Source: Candidatus Elusimicrobium euhamitermitis
Lineage (GTDB): Bacteria; Elusimicrobiota; Elusimicrobia; Elusimicrobiales; Elusimicrobiaceae
Length of the DNA stretch: 64,000 nucleotides
Assembly: GCA_031254225.1 (NCBI GenBank)
Contig: JAIRUU010000113.1
Coordinates: 5,636-69,635 of the forward strand
Direction of reading: 5' to 3'
Both the position numbers and the translations under genes were made by a program. Shown here piece by piece: positions 53,706 through 62,471 of the stretch (the first letter of the stretch is position 1; each line of letters opens with the position of its first letter). The notes under the pieces were generated by a model, which did not search any database, was not told the origin of the DNA, and saw nothing but the letters and a program-made list of their open reading frames with translations.

Positions 53706-53707
53706 AT

Positions 53708-54541
53708 ATGTTCAGGCAAACTATTCAAAAATCTGAAACAATAAGCGGTATAGGCTTACATACGGGCGTTAAATGCGGTATGACTTTTGAGCCTTATGAC
53801 CGCGAAGGCATTTACTTTTTAAGGACGGATATCAAAGGCTCCGCGCCGATAAAAGCCACGGTTGAAAACGTTTCTTCCACCATGCGCGGCACAAATTTAA
53901 AGTCAGGCGGCGCGGAAATGCATACGGTTGAGCACGTTTTGTCCGCCTGCGCCGCTTTGGGAATTACCGACATTTTGATTTCCGCGGACGGGCCCGAGCC
54001 GCCGGTTATGGACGGCTCCGCGCTGGAATATTTTAAAGCGCTTGAGCGGTGCGGCGTTAAAAGATTAAATAAAAAAATGCCGGAGATTGCCGTTAAAGAG
54101 GCGTTTGAGTTTGAAGACAAAAACGTTTTATACCGCGTTGAGCCGGCGGACAAACTGGTTTTCCAATTTATTTTTATACACAAACACCCGCTGGTTTCGC
54201 GTCTTGAATATACTTTTGAATTCGGCCAAGAAAATTATCTTAAAGAAATAGCGCCGGCAAGAACTTTCGGTTTTGAGGAAGAGCTGGAATTTTTAAAAAA
54301 GCACGGCCTGGCCAAAGGCGGCAGCACGGAGAACGCGGTGGTAATTACGGCGGACGGGTTTTCCTCAAAACTGCGTTTTGACGGCGAAATGGTGAGGCAT
54401 AAAATTTTGGATTTGGTCGGAGATCTTGTTCTTACAAACTGCAGTTTGAAGAACATGAAAATATACGCGCGCGGCGGCGGCCACAAATATAACGTGGAAC
54501 TGGCGCGGCAGCTGCTGGCCAGGGGGTGTATAAATGAATGA
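53708..54541 (+). CDS. lpxC: UDP-3-O-acyl-N-acetylglucosamine deacetylase
   Basis: A 277-residue zinc deacetylase, the committed step of lipid A synthesis. RQTIQKSETISGIGLHTG is the classic start; HTVEHVLSACAALGI and RHKILDLVGDL carry the zinc His and the catalytic Asp/His residues, and GGHKYN lies near the end. It sits 2 nt after lpxD and overlaps fabZ by 8 nt. Confidence 0.95.
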   Translation: MFRQTIQKSETISGIGLHTGVKCGMTFEPYDREGIYFLRTDIKGSAPIKATVENVSSTMRGTNLKSGGAEMHTVEHVLSACAALGITDILISADGPEPPVMDGSALEYFKALERCGVKRLNKKMPEIAVKEAFEFEDKNVLYRVEPADKLVFQFIFIHKHPLVSRLEYTFEFGQENYLKEIAPARTFGFEEELEFLKKHGLAKGGSTENAVVITADGFSSKLRFDGEMVRHKILDLVGDLVLTNCSLKNMKIYARGGGHKYNVELARQLLARGCINE

Positions 54542-55010
54542 AGAAAAAAGAGACCTTTCTTTTCTGCTCGGAAAAGAAACGGAAAAAATTATTACGCATG
54601 ACGAAGTGCTGCGGACAATATTGCACCGTCCGCCTTTTTTATTCTGCGATTACGTTAAAATCATAGAAGAGGGAAAATATTTTGTTGGCGTAAAAAAGTT
54701 TATGGGCGAAGAAGATTTTTTTAAGGGACACTTCCCGGGTATGCCTATATTGCCCGGCGTGATTACGATAGAAAGCATTTCGCAGTGCGCCGGCGCCGCG
54801 CTTATGCGTAACATTAAAGGCAAAGTGCCGCTGTTTCTGAGCATTGACGAAGTAAAATTCCGCGGCGTGATTAAGCCCGGCACGGAAGTTCTTATGCCTT
54901 TTGAAGTTTTGCGTTTTGGTAAAATTTCGCGCATTTACGGCGAAGCTTACGCGGATAAAACGCTGTGCGTGCAGGGATATTTAAATTATATTTTGACTGA
55001 CACAAGATAA
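54534..55010 (+). CDS. fabZ: 3-hydroxyacyl-ACP dehydratase
   Basis: A 158-residue hot-dog fold dehydratase. The catalytic His is in KGHFPGMPILPGVITIES and the Glu in the same helix; LHRPPFLFCDYV is the typical lead-in. It forms trans-2-enoyl-ACP in fatty acid synthesis and balances 3-hydroxyacyl-ACP flow into lipid A. In other phyla lpxC and fabZ are fused; here they overlap by 8 nt. Confidence 0.92.
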   Translation: MNEEKRDLSFLLGKETEKIITHDEVLRTILHRPPFLFCDYVKIIEEGKYFVGVKKFMGEEDFFKGHFPGMPILPGVITIESISQCAGAALMRNIKGKVPLFLSIDEVKFRGVIKPGTEVLMPFEVLRFGKISRIYGEAYADKTLCVQGYLNYILTDTR

Positions 55011-55019
55011 GGAGATACC

Positions 55020-55826
55020 ATGGCTCTGACAATCCACCCTTCGGCAATAATAGATAAGACTGCGGTTTTGGAAGACGGCGTTGAAGTAGGGCCGTTTGTA
55101 GTAATAGGCCCTAAAACAAAAATAGGCTCCGGCACAAAAATAGGCCCGCACTGCGTTATAGAGCACTGCGAGATGGGCAAAAATAACGAGCTTATCGCCA
55201 GTTCTTTTATCGGCGTAAAGCCGCAGGATTTGTCTTACAGCGGCGCGCCCAGCATGGTGGTAATGGGCGATAATAATAAGATACGGGAGTGCGTGACTAT
55301 ACACCGTTCAGGCAGCGTTGAACACCCTACAAAAATAGGCAGCAACTGCCTGCTTATGGCCAACGCGCACGTGGCGCATGACTGCGTCATCGGCAGCGGC
55401 GTTATTTTAGTTAACAGCACGGGTCTTGCCGGCCACGTGCTTGTGGAGGACAGGGCGATAATTTCCGGCCTCGTCGGCGCGCACCAGTTTTGCAGGGTGG
55501 GCACTTTTGCAATGGTTTCAGGCGCGACGGGCATACACAAAGATATTGCGCCGTACTGCATTGCCCAGGGTTACAGGGCGGGGCTTGTGGGTTTAAATCT
55601 TATCGGCCTGCGCCGCGCCGGCATGACGAGGGAGACGATTAAGTCCATTAAAGACACTTATAAAATTTTATTTATGTCTGATTTAAATATGAGCGACGCT
55701 CTGCCCAAAGCGCAGGCGCAGGCAAACACGCCGGAAGCAAAACATATGGTTGAGTTTTGCAAAAACACAAAACGCGGCATGGCCAAGGCCAGAATGCGCA
55801 TGAGCGCGGAAGAGGCCGATGAATAA
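55020..55826 (+). CDS. lpxA: UDP-N-acetylglucosamine acyltransferase
   Basis: A 268-residue left-handed beta-helix acyltransferase that adds the first 3-hydroxyacyl chain to UDP-GlcNAc. IHPSAIIDKTAVLEDGVEVG starts the helix, the catalytic His lies in ANAHVAHDCVIG, and SGLVGAHQFCRVG and RAGLVGLNLIGLRRAGM are conserved. AAGGAGA precedes the ATG. Confidence 0.95.
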   Translation: MALTIHPSAIIDKTAVLEDGVEVGPFVVIGPKTKIGSGTKIGPHCVIEHCEMGKNNELIASSFIGVKPQDLSYSGAPSMVVMGDNNKIRECVTIHRSGSVEHPTKIGSNCLLMANAHVAHDCVIGSGVILVNSTGLAGHVLVEDRAIISGLVGAHQFCRVGTFAMVSGATGIHKDIAPYCIAQGYRAGLVGLNLIGLRRAGMTRETIKSIKDTYKILFMSDLNMSDALPKAQAQANTPEAKHMVEFCKNTKRGMAKARMRMSAEEADE

Positions 55827-56640
55827 AATAGGCATAATAGCCGGCGAGGGCAAAATGCCCGTTTACATTGCCCAAAAAGCAAAACAGCGCGGCGTGGAGG
55901 TTTATGCGGCGTGCATAAAAGGCAATGCTTTGCCGTCTGAGTTTGAGCCTTACTGCGCCAAAATTGTTGAATTTAAAATGGGGCAGTTAAATAAGGGAAT
56001 AAATTTTTTTAAAGAAAACGGCGTAAGTCAAGTGCTCATGGCGGGCCGCGTCAAACACACCGCAATTTTTACCAATATTATGCCTGACCTGCGCGGCGCA
56101 AAAATGCTGGCCGGCCTGCGCGACATGAAGACGGAGACTATTCTTTCCGCCGTGATAAAAGAATTTGAAAAAGACGGAGTAGAGTTTGTAAGCTCCGCTC
56201 TATTTTTGGAAGATTTTATGCCGCCAGCCGGAGTTCTCACAAAACGCGCGCCGACGGAAGAAGAAAAACGGTCCGTGGAATTTGGCGTAAAAGCGGCAAA
56301 GGCTTTATCCGGTTTGGACATCGGGCTTACCGTCGCGGTGGCGGACCGCGCCGTCGTCGCGCTTGAAGGCATGGAAGGGACGGACGCCTGCATTCTGCGC
56401 GCAGGAGAGCTTTACAAAAAAAGCAATAAAAGTTCAAAGAGCCTTGTGGTCGTTAAAGCCGCGCGGCCCGCGCAGGATATGCGTTTTGACCTGCCCATTA
56501 TAGGCAAAGGCACTGTTGAAAGTCTGATAACGGCCGGCGTAAAAGCGCTTGCCGTTGAAGCCCAAAAAACTTTAATTCTTGATTTGCCGCAGGTCATAGA
56601 AATGGCCGATAAAAATAAAATCTCAATCATTGCTTTTTAG
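55819..56640 (+). CDS. lpxI: UDP-2,3-diacylglucosamine pyrophosphatase LpxI
   Basis: A 273-residue LpxI (formerly DUF1009). IGIIAGEGKMPVYIAQKAK and QVLMAGRVKHTAIF are N-terminal features; the C-terminal catalytic part has GLTVAVADRAVVALEGMEGTD with the key Asp. It hydrolyses UDP-2,3-diacylglucosamine to lipid X and takes the place of LpxH in many bacteria. It overlaps lpxA by 8 nt and is the last clear lipid A gene of the operon. Confidence 0.92.
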   Translation: MNKIGIIAGEGKMPVYIAQKAKQRGVEVYAACIKGNALPSEFEPYCAKIVEFKMGQLNKGINFFKENGVSQVLMAGRVKHTAIFTNIMPDLRGAKMLAGLRDMKTETILSAVIKEFEKDGVEFVSSALFLEDFMPPAGVLTKRAPTEEEKRSVEFGVKAAKALSGLDIGLTVAVADRAVVALEGMEGTDACILRAGELYKKSNKSSKSLVVVKAARPAQDMRFDLPIIGKGTVESLITAGVKALAVEAQKTLILDLPQVIEMADKNKISIIAF

Positions 56641-56671
56641 TTTCTTAGGTATATTAAGGGGGAATAAAAAT

Positions 56672-57322
56672 ATGTTTAAAAACGAAAAAGTATTAATTAC
56701 CGTGTTAATTCTGGCGGGTATTTTAAGCTTCTGTTATGCAAAGCGCATGGATAATATGAAAGTCCGCGCGGACGCAAAACTTGCTATTGCCGCCGTGAAG
56801 AAACATATGCTGCTGGCTGACGGGGTGATTAATTTTAAAAAACAATACGGCATTTATCCGGACGAAAAAATTTATAAAACCTGGGGTAATATGGACCGTT
56901 CAAAAATAAAAGAAGAACACGAGGCGCGCGCGCGGGAAATTTTTGCGGCGGTTTATAATGAGATGGACATTTTTAGGAGCCAGAATTTTACGCTGACTAA
57001 AAATTTTGGTTTTTCAGACGGTCAATGGATATATTTTACGCATACGGGCTTAGACAGGGCGGATATTACGGGCCTTATTTCCAAAGTGCAGCCCGGCGTT
57101 GATTATGTAAATAATAAAGTTTCTTTTTCCCAGCTTGATATGCTTGTTGAATACAGAAACGTAACGCCGCGCCACGTGCAAATACAGTGCCTGCCGCTGA
57201 CGGAGTATCAGGTAAAAGTGTGCAAAAAAGTTTTAAAATATTTCAGGAAACAAAAATCTTCGGACGTAATTTACTTTATTCCGCAGGAAAAAGTTTCCGT
57301 TAACGATATAACTTTTGGATAA
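56672..57322 (+). CDS. Single-pass membrane protein of unknown function
   Basis: A 216-residue protein with one N-terminal hydrophobic segment (residues 6-22, KVLITVLILAGILSFCYAK) followed by a basic, helical region (RADAKLAIAAVKKHMLLADG) and a soluble domain. The layout (short N-terminus, hydrophobic helix, amphipathic helix, globular domain) is pilin-like, but there is no Gly|Phe-x-x-x-Glu processing site, so I do not call it a pilin. AAGGGGGA lies 9 nt before the ATG at 56672. It may be the tail of the lipid A operon. Confidence 0.6.
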   Translation: MFKNEKVLITVLILAGILSFCYAKRMDNMKVRADAKLAIAAVKKHMLLADGVINFKKQYGIYPDEKIYKTWGNMDRSKIKEEHEARAREIFAAVYNEMDIFRSQNFTLTKNFGFSDGQWIYFTHTGLDRADITGLISKVQPGVDYVNNKVSFSQLDMLVEYRNVTPRHVQIQCLPLTEYQVKVCKKVLKYFRKQKSSDVIYFIPQEKVSVNDITFG

Positions 57323-57326
57323 AAGT

Positions 57327-58247
57327 TTAGTTTTCGCGTCTGTCAAAAATATAATTGCTGCCCGGCTGTTTTTTTGCAAAGCTTTTAACTTCGGCCGCTA
57401 TGCTGCTAGCCATGGCAAAAGAGGTTATGGGACGTATGGTATTATGCACTATGCCTATGCCTATTGAAAGAAGAGGGATTTTCTGTAAAACGCCCTGCCT
57501 GTCTTTTGCGGACATAAAACCCTGCGCGCGGTCGGCTTCGTCGTAAAACGACGGCGCGGCCGCGTCCAGCAGTTCAATTATTTTTTTTGCGATTTCGTCC
57601 GCCGCGTCAAAATCGCACGACAGCACAAAATCGTCCCCGCCGACGTTGCCCACAAAAGCGTTTTCGCCGGATTTGGAAGCTTCGGCTATAATATCCGCGG
57701 TTTTTTTAAGCACTCTGTCGCCGGCTTCAAAGCCGTATTTATCGTTAAAAGCTTTAAAATTATTAAGATCGCAGTAAAGCATGGCAAACGGGCGGTTGGC
57801 GGCTATTCTGTCCTCAATATCCGCCTGTATTGACGGGTTGCCGGGCAGGCGCGTCAGCGGGTTGGAGTCCAGTTTTTGTTTGCTGCGCCGCAGCAGCAGT
57901 TTGACGCGGGCCACAATTTCCTCGGCGTCGGCAGGTTTGTTCAGATAATCGTCAATATCAAGGCCCAGTCCTTCCATGCGCGTCTGTTTGCCGGCGTCCG
58001 CGGTAAAAATCATAATAGGCATATAAATATAGGCGGTGTGGCTGCGGACTTCGCGCACCACGTCAAAGCCTTTTTTGTGCGGCATTTCATAGTCAATAAT
58101 ACACAAGGCGGGATTTTCTTTATAAATTTTTTCAACCGCGTCCGCGCCGTGTTCCGCGGTTACTACCGTATATCCCTCGTTTTCCAATATTTCTTTTACA
58201 AGGGCGCGTATTTGCGGATTGTCATCGGCCACTAAAATCTTTTCCAT
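57327..58247 (-). CDS. Response regulator with GGDEF domain, diguanylate cyclase
   Basis: A 306-residue PleD-like protein. The receiver domain (residues 1-120) has the acidic pocket DDN, the phospho-acceptor Asp in ALCIIDYEMP and Lys in YLNKPAD. The GGDEF domain (about residues 135-300) has the active-site loop as VGGDDF, an allowed variant, plus CDLNNFKAFNDKYGFEAGD. It should make c-di-GMP when phosphorylated. No partner histidine kinase is nearby. A TATAAT hexamer ends 6 nt before the ATG. Confidence 0.88.
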   Translation of the reverse strand: MEKILVADDNPQIRALVKEILENEGYTVVTAEHGADAVEKIYKENPALCIIDYEMPHKKGFDVVREVRSHTAYIYMPIMIFTADAGKQTRMEGLGLDIDDYLNKPADAEEIVARVKLLLRRSKQKLDSNPLTRLPGNPSIQADIEDRIAANRPFAMLYCDLNNFKAFNDKYGFEAGDRVLKKTADIIAEASKSGENAFVGNVGGDDFVLSCDFDAADEIAKKIIELLDAAAPSFYDEADRAQGFMSAKDRQGVLQKIPLLSIGIGIVHNTIRPITSFAMASSIAAEVKSFAKKQPGSNYIFDRREN

Positions 58248-58253
58248 ATTTTG

Positions 58254-58259
58254 ATTATA
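58254..58259 (-). promoter_or_regulatory. -10 element (TATAAT) of the REC-GGDEF gene, leaderless type
   Basis: A perfect hexamer with a 6-nt gap to the ATG at 58247. The divergent dedA has TAAAAT at 58271-58276, 5 nt before its own ATG, so both divergent genes appear leaderless from a 34-bp spacer. Confidence 0.5.
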
Positions 58260-58281
58260 TTAAAAAAAGGTAAAATATGTT

Positions 58282-58935
58282 ATGGAATTTTTTGCCAGTA
58301 TTATTGATATTTTTTTGCATCTTGACGTTCATCTTACAGCCTGGGCAGCGGTTATGGGTCCGTGGCTTTATGTTTTGCTGTTTGTCATAATTTTTTGCGA
58401 GACGGGCCTTGTGGTAACTCCGTTTCTGCCGGGTGATTCGCTGCTTTTTGCCGTCGGCGCTCTGTCAACTTTGCAGGGCAGCCCCATTAATTTGCCGGTT
58501 GTAATAATAATTTTAATAATAGCCGCGGTGGCCGGCGACAGCGTTAATTACGAGATAGGCAAACATATAGGCCCCAAAATTTTTAAAAGCGAAAAAAGTT
58601 TTTGGCTCAATAAAAAACATCTGGACGAGGCTAGCCGTTTTTATGAAAAATACGGCGGCAAGACGATTATTTTGGCGCGTTTTATTCCTATAATCCGCAC
58701 GTTTGCGCCGTTTGTCGCGGGCATAGGCAAAATGACGTACGGGCGTTTTTTAAGTTATAACGTCGTAGGCGGCGCTTTGTGGGTTTTGGTATTTACTCTG
58801 GCGGGTTATAAATTTGCTGATTTGCCGGTGGTTAAGACTCATTTCCATTTTGTAATTTTAGGAATAATAATAATTTCAGTACTGCCCGCCGTGTGGGAAT
58901 TTGTCCGCGCGAAAATGAAAAACGCTAATCAATAA
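58282..58935 (+). CDS. DedA family membrane protein
   Basis: A 217-residue inner-membrane protein. LPGDSLLFAVGALS and ARFIPIIRTFAPFVAGIGKM carry the conserved acidic and arginine residues of DedA/VTT proteins, with a re-entrant loop layout. DedA members flip undecaprenyl phosphate or phospholipids and maintain membrane potential. Its last 11 bp overlap the mnmA 3' end on the other strand. Confidence 0.88.
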   Translation: MEFFASIIDIFLHLDVHLTAWAAVMGPWLYVLLFVIIFCETGLVVTPFLPGDSLLFAVGALSTLQGSPINLPVVIIILIIAAVAGDSVNYEIGKHIGPKIFKSEKSFWLNKKHLDEASRFYEKYGGKTIILARFIPIIRTFAPFVAGIGKMTYGRFLSYNVVGGALWVLVFTLAGYKFADLPVVKTHFHFVILGIIIISVLPAVWEFVRAKMKNANQ

Positions 58936-59980
58936 TTCCGCCGCCCAAAACTGTGTCTCCGTCGTAAAAAACCGCGCTCTGGCCGGAAGTTATTGACATT
59001 TGAGGCTCGTCAAATTTAATCTCTGCTTTGTCGTTTTTAAGCGTAACAGCCGCCGGCGCGGGCGGGTGCATTTGGCGTATTTTTACTTTTGCGCGGAAAC
59101 TGTTTGCAGGCGCGCCCGCGGGCCAGCTTAAATCGGACGCGGTAAAAAAATCTTTATATAAATCTTTTTTCGGGCCCACCACTACGAGATTTTGTTTTGC
59201 CAGAAGCTGAGTAACGTACAGCGGCTCTTTGCTTCCGCTTATTCCCACGCCTTTGCGTTTGCCCACGGTAAAATTCCATACGCCGCCATGCGTGCCCAGA
59301 ATTTTGCCCGTTTTATCAACAATACTGCCTGGCGCGGCGTCAAATTTCAAAATATCATTATAATCGCCGCAGTAAAAGTCCTGGCTGTCCTCTTTATCCG
59401 CAACTGGTATATTTTTTGCTTTTGCCAGCGCGCGCACTTCTTTTTTTGTATATGCGCCCAGAGGGAATATAGTTTTGGACAACTGTCCCTGCGTCAGCCT
59501 GTATAAAAAATAAGTCTGGTCCCGCGTCATGTCAATTGCGGTTTTGAGCAGGAATTTGCCGTCTTTTTCCTCAATACGAGCATAGTGGCCGGTGGCAAAT
59601 TTGTCAAATTCTATGCCCTGCGCGGCCGCAGCGGCGGGCAGCGCGCCGAATTTTATAAAACTGTTGCATATTACGCACGGGTTTGGCGTGCGGCCTTTTT
59701 TATATTCGTCCTTAAAATTTTCCAGAACGATTTTTTTAAACTGCCCGCGGCAGTCAATTACATAAAACGGAATATTCAGCGCGCGGGCCACGCCGGCAGC
59801 GGTTTCAATATCTTGTTCTTCTGGTCCGAAACAGGCGTTTCCGTGCGCTTTCGGCGCGGGGAAAGACGGGTCCCAGGTGGACATTATCGCGCCCGCGACT
59901 TCTTCATGCCCCTGCTCTTTAAGCAAAGCGGCTGTCAGCGCGGAATCCACTCCGCCGCTTAATCCCACCAGTATTTTCAT
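58925..59980 (-). CDS. mnmA: tRNA-specific 2-thiouridylase
   Basis: A 351-residue enzyme that 2-thiolates U34 of tRNA-Lys, -Glu and -Gln. GLSGGVDSALTAALL is the PP-loop, NPCVICNSFIKFG holds the catalytic Cys, and DFYCGDY the second Cys; DQTYFLYRLTQ is conserved. The start at 59980 matches the family N-terminus; a longer in-frame extension reaching 60028 lacks family similarity. Confidence 0.95.
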   Translation of the reverse strand: MKILVGLSGGVDSALTAALLKEQGHEEVAGAIMSTWDPSFPAPKAHGNACFGPEEQDIETAAGVARALNIPFYVIDCRGQFKKIVLENFKDEYKKGRTPNPCVICNSFIKFGALPAAAAAQGIEFDKFATGHYARIEEKDGKFLLKTAIDMTRDQTYFLYRLTQGQLSKTIFPLGAYTKKEVRALAKAKNIPVADKEDSQDFYCGDYNDILKFDAAPGSIVDKTGKILGTHGGVWNFTVGKRKGVGISGSKEPLYVTQLLAKQNLVVVGPKKDLYKDFFTASDLSWPAGAPANSFRAKVKIRQMHPPAPAAVTLKNDKAEIKFDEPQMSITSGQSAVFYDGDTVLGGGIID

Positions 59981-59987
59981 ATATATA

Positions 59988-59996
59988 TGGTATAAT
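59988..59996 (+). promoter_or_regulatory. Extended -10 (TGG-TATAAT) upstream of rplU
   Basis: A consensus extended -10 on the plus strand. A transcript starting near 60003 would run into the hairpin and T-run at 60027-60064 before rplU. Confidence 0.45.
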
Positions 59997-60026
59997 ATTA
60001 GAAGCTGAAAGGCTAAATCGGACGTC

Positions 60027-60064
60027 AACCCGCCCGCGCGTAATGAGCGCGAGTTGGGCTTTTT
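60027..60064 (+). terminator. Terminator-like hairpin in the rplU leader
   Basis: CCC-GCC-CGCGC, loop, GCGCG-AGTT-GGG then CTTTTTG. The stem is interrupted but G/C-rich, followed by T's. It lies between the upstream promoter and a second -10 (TGA-TAAAAT, 60076-60084). It could be an attenuator or the end of a short RNA. Confidence 0.4.
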
Positions 60065-60075
60065 GTCCCTAAAAG

Positions 60076-60084
60076 TGATAAAAT
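60076..60084 (+). promoter_or_regulatory. Extended -10 (TGA-TAAAAT) of rplU, leaderless type
   Basis: The hexamer ends 6 nt before the rplU ATG at 60091. Confidence 0.45.
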
Positions 60085-60090
60085 AATAAC

Positions 60091-60411
60091 ATGTACGCTA
60101 TAATAGAAACAGGTGGAAAACAATACTGGGTTAAACCCGGTCAAAATCTGCAGGTTGAAAAACTGAACGTTGAAGCCGGCTCGGACGTGGACTTAAAAGT
60201 CCTCTGGGCCAATGATACCGACAGTACCTCGGCAGATGCCAAAGCGGGGTCTTCCTCCGCCAAGGTCACCGCTCAGGTGGTAAAACATTTGAGAGGTAAA
60301 AAAATCATTATCTTCAAAAAGCGCCCCAAAAAAGGGTATGAAAAGACCCGCGGCCACCGCCAGGAACTTTCTGAGATTAAGATTAAAGATATCACGCTGG
60401 GGGGGAAATAA
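60091..60411 (+). CDS. rplU: 50S ribosomal protein L21
   Basis: A 106-residue bL21: [17 protein letters not shown] at the start and [16 protein letters not shown] at the conserved C-terminal region. It carries a small Ser/Ala-rich insert in the middle ([15 protein letters not shown]) relative to the compact family form. First gene of rplU-rpmA-obg. Confidence 0.94.
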   Translation: MYAIIETGGKQYWVKPGQNLQVEKLNVEAGSDVDLKVLWANDTDSTSADAKAGSSSAKVTAQVVKHLRGKKIIIFKKRPKKGYEKTRGHRQELSEIKIKDITLGGK

Positions 60412-60412
60412 T

Positions 60413-60730
60413 ATGGCTACCAGTAAATCGCAGGGCTCCTCCTCTAACGGAAGGGATTCAAACGGACAAAGATTAGGCATGAAAAGATACGGCGGCCAGT
60501 TTGTAAACGCCGGCGAAATCATTGTCCGCCAGAAAGGCACAAAATTTCTGCCGGGCGCAAACGCGTCCAAGAGTTCCGATGACAGCATTTTTGCAAGAAA
60601 AGCCGGCATTGTGACTTTTGAGTGGGCCTACAAGGATAAAAAGAAAATTTCCGTTTATCCGAAAGACCAGGTTAAAAAAGAGCCTGCCAAAGCAGCCAAA
60701 AAACCGGCCGCTAAAAAAGAAGCGAAATAG
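60413..60730 (+). CDS. rpmA: 50S ribosomal protein L27
   Basis: A 105-residue bL27. The N-terminus [20 protein letters not shown] and [13 protein letters not shown] are diagnostic. A Lys/Ala-rich tail extends the C-terminus. The start at 60413 follows GGGGGGA. The N-terminal end shows no Firmicutes-type cleavable extension. Confidence 0.93.
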   Translation: MATSKSQGSSSNGRDSNGQRLGMKRYGGQFVNAGEIIVRQKGTKFLPGANASKSSDDSIFARKAGIVTFEWAYKDKKKISVYPKDQVKKEPAKAAKKPAAKKEAK

Positions 60731-60747
60731 AAAAATATTTTAAGCTT

Positions 60748-60782
60748 AAAAAGCGCGGGTTAAAAAACCCGCGCTTTTGTTT
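60748..60782 (+). terminator. Intrinsic terminator after rpmA
   Basis: AAGCGCGGGTT and AACCCGCGCTT around AAAA, then TTGTTTTT. It separates rpmA from obg. Confidence 0.85.
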
Positions 60783-60844
60783 TTCCCCTCGCCCCTTGCC
60801 TGACGCGCCGTAGTGAAACGTAGGCGGGCGTGGTAGGGGAAAAT
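60781..60844. repeat. CCCCTCGCCCC palindrome, variant copy 3
   Basis: Outer arms TTTTCCCCT and AGGGGAAAA resemble the palindromes after elements B and E, but the centre (CTGACGCGCCGTAGTGAAAC) differs. The remaining spacer to obg shows no further feature. Confidence 0.55.
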
Positions 60845-60969
60845 ATTAAAGAAACATGTGAATGACATACAATATGGGATATTTATTTGATAAAGTATTA
60901 AAGTAGTATTTTCTGCAGAGAGTTTCCGTCAAAGTTTACAATTTAATCGTTGCGGCAAGAGGTAAAAGG

Positions 60970-62433
60970 ATGAGTTTTTTAGACAGGGTAAAAATTTATG
61001 TTAAGGCCGGCAAAGGGGGGGACGGGTGCCTCTCTTTCCGGCGCGAGAAGTTTATAGAATTCGGCGGCCCTAACGGCGGCAGCGGCGGCAAAGGCGGGGA
61101 CGTTTATATAAAAACGGACCGCAATCTTACTACGCTTTTGGAGCTTGCTTATAACCCGCACATTGAAGCGCAAGACGGCGGCAAAGGCGGCTCATATAAT
61201 AAAACCGGCGCGGGCGGGGAAGACAAAATTATATATGTCCCCTGCGGCACCATAATAAGGAAAGACGGCGCGGTTTTGGCGGACCTTACAGAAAATGGGC
61301 GGCAGGTGCTCGTTGCCCGCGGCGGCAGAGGCGGGCGCGGAAACCAAAGTTTTAAATCCCATTCAAACACCGCTCCGCATATTTCCGAAATTGGCCAGCC
61401 CGGGGAAGACGTTACGCTGCACCTTGAACTTAAAGTTTTGGCGGACCTCGGCCTCATTGGTTTTCCCAACGCCGGCAAAAGTACTTTTTTGGCAAAAATT
61501 TCCGCCGCGCGGCCTAAAATAGCGGATTATCCTTTTACTACGCTAAATCCGAATCTCGGCATAGCCATGCACAAAAAAGTAAGTTTTGCGGCGGCTGATA
61601 TTCCCGGCATTATTGAGGGAGCGAGCGAAGGTAAAGGTTTGGGCCACCAGTTTTTAAAACATATTGAGCGCACGCGCGTTCTGCTTCAGCTTGTGGACCC
61701 GCTGGGTTTTAAAGACTCTTCGGCAATTGACAGCGTTAAAGTTATTGAAAACGAACTCAAAGTTTTTAACCGCGAGCTTGCCAAAAAACCGCGCATAATA
61801 GCCGTAAATAAGGCTGACCTGCCCGTCGCAAAAGAAGTATACCGGAAAATTGCGCGAAAATATAAAACGCGGAAAGTATTTTTAATCTCCGCCGCTACCG
61901 GCGAGGGAGTGAGCAAAGTTTTAGATGAAATTGTAAGAGTGATAAAATCTGCGCCTGCGCCGGCTGCGGAAACCGCAAAGAGTTCCGTAGTTGTCCACGG
62001 CGTGGAGCCTTTGTTTAGAATAGCCCCGCTTGGCGACGGCCGCTTCCAAATCTACGGCCGCAAAATTGAAGATATGGTAAATATGACGCACTTCAATCAG
62101 GAGGAGGGGGTTATCCGGCTGCGCAAAACTTTTAAAAAAATCGGCCTTGAAAAAGCGCTTGTCAAAAAAGGCATACAGCCAGGGGACGTTATTGTCGTCG
62201 GCGCAAAAGAGTTTGAGTGGAGCGGGACCGAGTTTGACAACGAGCTTGTTGAAAACCCTGATTTTGCCGGCTACAAACGCCGCACCACGCAGGAAGAACG
62301 CCTAGAAAAACGCCGCGAGCGCCGTATAAAAAAAGGCATTTTCGCGCTGTCCCCAAAACAGACTTTGCGCCCGCCGCGCGTGCGTAAAAAACATCTTAAG
62401 AATAAAAAGAAAAAATCTGCCGCCCGATATTAA
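60970..62433 (+). CDS. obg: Obg/CgtA family ribosome-assembly GTPase
   Basis: A 487-residue GTPase. The glycine-rich Obg domain (residues 1-160) is followed by the G domain: GFPNAGKSTFL (G1), DIPGIIEGASEGKGLG (G3), NKADLP (G4). An OCT-type domain and a basic tail (KKHLKNKKKKSAARY) close it. It functions in 50S assembly and stress response. AGAGGTAAAAGG precedes the start. Following rplU and rpmA is the conserved order. Confidence 0.95.
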   Translation: MSFLDRVKIYVKAGKGGDGCLSFRREKFIEFGGPNGGSGGKGGDVYIKTDRNLTTLLELAYNPHIEAQDGGKGGSYNKTGAGGEDKIIYVPCGTIIRKDGAVLADLTENGRQVLVARGGRGGRGNQSFKSHSNTAPHISEIGQPGEDVTLHLELKVLADLGLIGFPNAGKSTFLAKISAARPKIADYPFTTLNPNLGIAMHKKVSFAAADIPGIIEGASEGKGLGHQFLKHIERTRVLLQLVDPLGFKDSSAIDSVKVIENELKVFNRELAKKPRIIAVNKADLPVAKEVYRKIARKYKTRKVFLISAATGEGVSKVLDEIVRVIKSAPAPAAETAKSSVVVHGVEPLFRIAPLGDGRFQIYGRKIEDMVNMTHFNQEEGVIRLRKTFKKIGLEKALVKKGIQPGDVIVVGAKEFEWSGTEFDNELVENPDFAGYKRRTTQEERLEKRRERRIKKGIFALSPKQTLRPPRVRKKHLKNKKKKSAARY

Positions 62434-62435
62434 AA

Positions 62436-62467
62436 TAAAAAACCGCGTTTAAAAACGCGGTTTTTTT
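62436..62467 (+). terminator. Intrinsic terminator after obg
   Basis: AACCGCGTTT and AAACGCGGTT, preceded by A's and followed by TTTTTT. It is close to the 3' end of the minus-strand tRNA gene, so it may end both. Confidence 0.8.
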
Positions 62468-62471
62468 AAAA

